Positions 31,915 to 33,411 of a stretch of DNA of 33,411 bases are shown one piece after another; position 1 is the first letter of the stretch, and the number at the start of each line of letters is the position of its first letter. The notes below the pieces were generated by a model. That model worked only from the letters and a program-made list of their open reading frames with translations, was not told the origin of the DNA and did not search any database. Both the position numbers and the translations under genes were made by a program. The stretch covers positions 1 to 33,411 of the forward strand of contig JABJNB010000075.1 of assembly GCA_018659145.1 (NCBI GenBank), given 5' to 3'. This DNA comes from Rickettsiales bacterium (GTDB taxonomy: Bacteria; Pseudomonadota; Alphaproteobacteria; Rickettsiales; JABIRX01).

Positions 31915-33204
31915 ATGCCAGCCAGAGTACCTAGAGTAAATCACCGTAGAGCATTAATAAGCTTATTAAGAAATCCCAAATCCGCAGATAATGAGGTTTT
32001 GCGGGTAGCCAATTTAGCTTTCGCGCAAATATTAGTAGACCATGCGATTGGTGATGAAGAGTATGATGATGCCTTTATTGATTTAGCAAGTCGTATAGAT
32101 AAAGCAAGACCTGGCAAAGCAGGAAGAGCTGGCACATCAACTAGGGCTGAAGTGCCGCCAAGAGCATCTATCTTAGAACAATTACCCCAAGAGCATCAAA
32201 GAAATATCGTAAGATCATTATATGTTAGCCAAGAAGAGATGGATTCCTTAAGTGAAGGAATGCGACGTTTTTTTGTAGATAAACTTGCCACCTATAAACC
32301 AGACAATGTCGGTAATTTTGTAGCTTTATGTAAGTATCAAAAGTCGGGCGCTAGTTATGCTTGGCTTGAGATGGGTTTGGGAATAGGGGATGAAGATGAT
32401 AATGATCTTGACATTCAGGATTGTATTAAATCGATTATACCAAACGATCATTTATATCTGGAAATATTAGCGGAAAATGATATGGAAGCTTTTCAATATT
32501 TACTTGATTTAAATAAATTAAATGTTGATGAGAATAAAATCGCCAATTTAGCTATTGATCATATTGACTTTTTAAATGCATTATTTGTTACAAAATATAA
32601 ATCTGACCCAAAGCCTTTTAAGGCGATGTTGGAAAAAATTAACTTAAGAGGTAATGGCGGTCAATTACGAGATCATATTGATAAGAACGGTGAGGGATTA
32701 GATCCAGAATTTTTAAATGTAGTTAGAAAGTCATTGCAATCTACCGCCGAAAAAAATCATGAAGATAACACGGCAGTATCAATTAAGAAGCTTGAGCAGA
32801 AACGGGATGCAATACAACAGAGGGTGGATGATGCTGCGCGGCCAACTCTTGTTGGTTCAGGCCATCTTATAAATTCTGGAACTATTCTGGGTGGGGTGAT
32901 TGGTATTTTTGCTGCAACTATGGCAGTTATGGCAGCTTCATATATTGCTGCGGCTATATTACTTGTGGCATTTCCATTAGCAGCGCTGGCTCCTGGGTAT
33001 CAGGATGCAAAGCATGAGCAGGGACTATTTGACTTGGAGCAAGATAAGAAGTATAAGGAAATAGAAGGGGTGAATAAAGAGATTCAAGAACAGCGTGATT
33101 CGTTACCAGACCATAGTGATAATAAAGTTGATAAAGCTGCAAAGAAATTTAAAGATGCGTTAGATCGCGAACGTGATACTAAGGGCGCGCCCCGAATCTT
33201 CTGA
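31915..33204 (+). CDS. Unknown protein, 429 residues, with membrane hairpin and charged ends
   Basis: I do not recognise this gene. The N-terminus is basic (residues 1-20, A-R-V-P-R-V-N-H-R-R) without a Sec signal. Residues about 40-62 are acidic, and 63-82 are a flexible Arg/Gly/Ala/Pro linker. Residues 87-120 (I-L-E-Q-L-P-Q-E-H then L-S-E-G-M-R-R-F-F) loosely resemble an F-box. Residues 120-285 are mixed helical. A coiled-coil-like segment (286-308) leads to a strongly hydrophobic stretch, 322-360, long enough for a two-helix hairpin. A very charged, probably coiled-coil tail ends in G-A-P-R-I-F. It has its own promoter and is followed by a transposase 78 nt later. A secreted effector or membrane-remodelling protein would fit an intracellular lifestyle but is speculation. 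Confidence 0.75.
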   Translation: MPARVPRVNHRRALISLLRNPKSADNEVLRVANLAFAQILVDHAIGDEEYDDAFIDLASRIDKARPGKAGRAGTSTRAEVPPRASILEQLPQEHQRNIVRSLYVSQEEMDSLSEGMRRFFVDKLATYKPDNVGNFVALCKYQKSGASYAWLEMGLGIGDEDDNDLDIQDCIKSIIPNDHLYLEILAENDMEAFQYLLDLNKLNVDENKIANLAIDHIDFLNALFVTKYKSDPKPFKAMLEKINLRGNGGQLRDHIDKNGEGLDPEFLNVVRKSLQSTAEKNHEDNTAVSIKKLEQKRDAIQQRVDDAARPTLVGSGHLINSGTILGGVIGIFAATMAVMAASYIAAAILLVAFPLAALAPGYQDAKHEQGLFDLEQDKKYKEIEGVNKEIQEQRDSLPDHSDNKVDKAAKKFKDALDRERDTKGAPRIF

Positions 33205-33411
33205 GATAAATTAGTAATAAAAACCTGGAGAATACATTGAGATAGTAGTTATACTATAATCAGAGTTTACAATTTCCTAAAGATGAAAAAAAGTATTTCC
33301 CAAATAGAGATGATAAGTTTGGAAGAATTAGTACCCTCGAATCATATTTACAGGAGATTCGATGATCTATGGGATTTTAGTGCTATCAAAAAAGAACTAG
33401 ATCGAATAGAG
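33205..33411 (+). mobile_element. Left part of an insertion sequence (IS5-like), cut by the window edge
   Basis: A transposase reading frame begins at 33283 and runs out of the window. The left inverted repeat must lie between the end of the previous gene (33204) and 33283, but it cannot be fixed without the right end. TATAAT at 33255-33260 could be its -10 box. Confidence 0.55.
33283..33411 (+). CDS. Transposase N-terminus, IS5-like (partial)
   Basis: The 43 visible codons read M-K-K-S-I-S-Q-I-E-M-I-S-L-E-E-L-V-P-S-N, then H-I-Y-R-R-F and W-D-F-S-A-I-K-K-E-L. The pattern S-L-E-E-L-V-P-x-x-H-x-x-R-x-x-D is that of the DUF772-type N-terminal domain of IS5 and IS1182 transposases. The catalytic DDE domain is outside the window, so integrity and exact family cannot be judged. 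Confidence 0.75.
   Translation, partial: MKKSISQIEMISLEELVPSNHIYRRFDDLWDFSAIKKELDRIE

Noticed and set aside
33183..33192. GC-rich palindrome GGGCGCGCCC at the end of the 429-residue gene
   Set aside because: It is a single short palindrome inside coding sequence with no T-run or partner; too little to call a site.

Overview
The window is a gene-dense, AT-rich stretch of an alphaproteobacterial chromosome, most likely from an obligate intracellular lineage of the Rickettsiales or a relative. The evidence is the low GC content, the 23S-5S rRNA pair with no tRNA in between, the small gene versions, the alphaproteobacterial-style Fur, and decayed coding fragments and small inverted-repeat elements between genes. 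It carries both lipid A genes (lpxD, lpxA, lpxI) and MEP isoprenoid genes (dxs, dxr). Rickettsia proper lacks the MEP pathway, and Anaplasmataceae and Orientia lack lipid A synthesis, so neither group fits well. A Midichloriaceae-like or other deep Rickettsiales lineage is an inference; the sequence does not name the organism.

Layout. 1-550: 3' end of 23S rRNA and 5S rRNA, closed by a long processing and terminator stem. 551-1890: tRNA-Thr(UGU) and tRNA-Arg(UCU) set in non-coding sequence that holds a frameshifted pseudogene and a related fragment. 1891-2970: rdgB with a strong terminator, then an unknown coiled-coil protein. 3075-17427: a long co-directional cluster, rpsB-tsf-pyrH-frr-uppS-cdsA-dxr-rseP-bamA-skp-lpxD-fabZ-lpxA-lpxI-rodA, joining translation, pyrimidine supply, isoprenoid and phospholipid synthesis, outer-membrane assembly, lipid A and cell shape. 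It is interrupted once, between uppS and cdsA, by a 162-bp element with perfect 16-bp terminal inverted repeats.

17591-19868 (minus): a YejA-like peptide-binding protein and a membrane-anchored cytochrome c, divergent from sco-fur-miaB-ybeY-corC-lnt (19912-25620). Between ybeY and corC lie a second copy of the 162-bp element and an abutting element with different ends. 25828-27956 (minus): a nitronate monooxygenase-family flavoprotein with a cysteine-rich tail, and rlmE. 27997-31749: trmL, dxs, tRNA-Leu(UAA) and a long-chain polyprenyl diphosphate synthase. The window ends with an unrecognised 429-residue protein that has a membrane hairpin and a weak F-box-like stretch, followed by the start of an IS5-type transposase.

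The genes work as an envelope-biogenesis block. Dxs and Dxr feed isoprenoid units to UppS (lipid carrier) and IspB (quinone tail). FabZ supplies acyl chains to LpxA and LpxD. Skp and BamA assemble outer-membrane proteins, Lnt matures lipoproteins, and RodA builds peptidoglycan. Most of the window is ordinary housekeeping. The less ordinary parts are the inverted-repeat elements, the four fragments of one decayed coding family, the frameshifted rpsB tail, the cysteine-tailed flavoprotein and the 429-residue protein beside the transposase.
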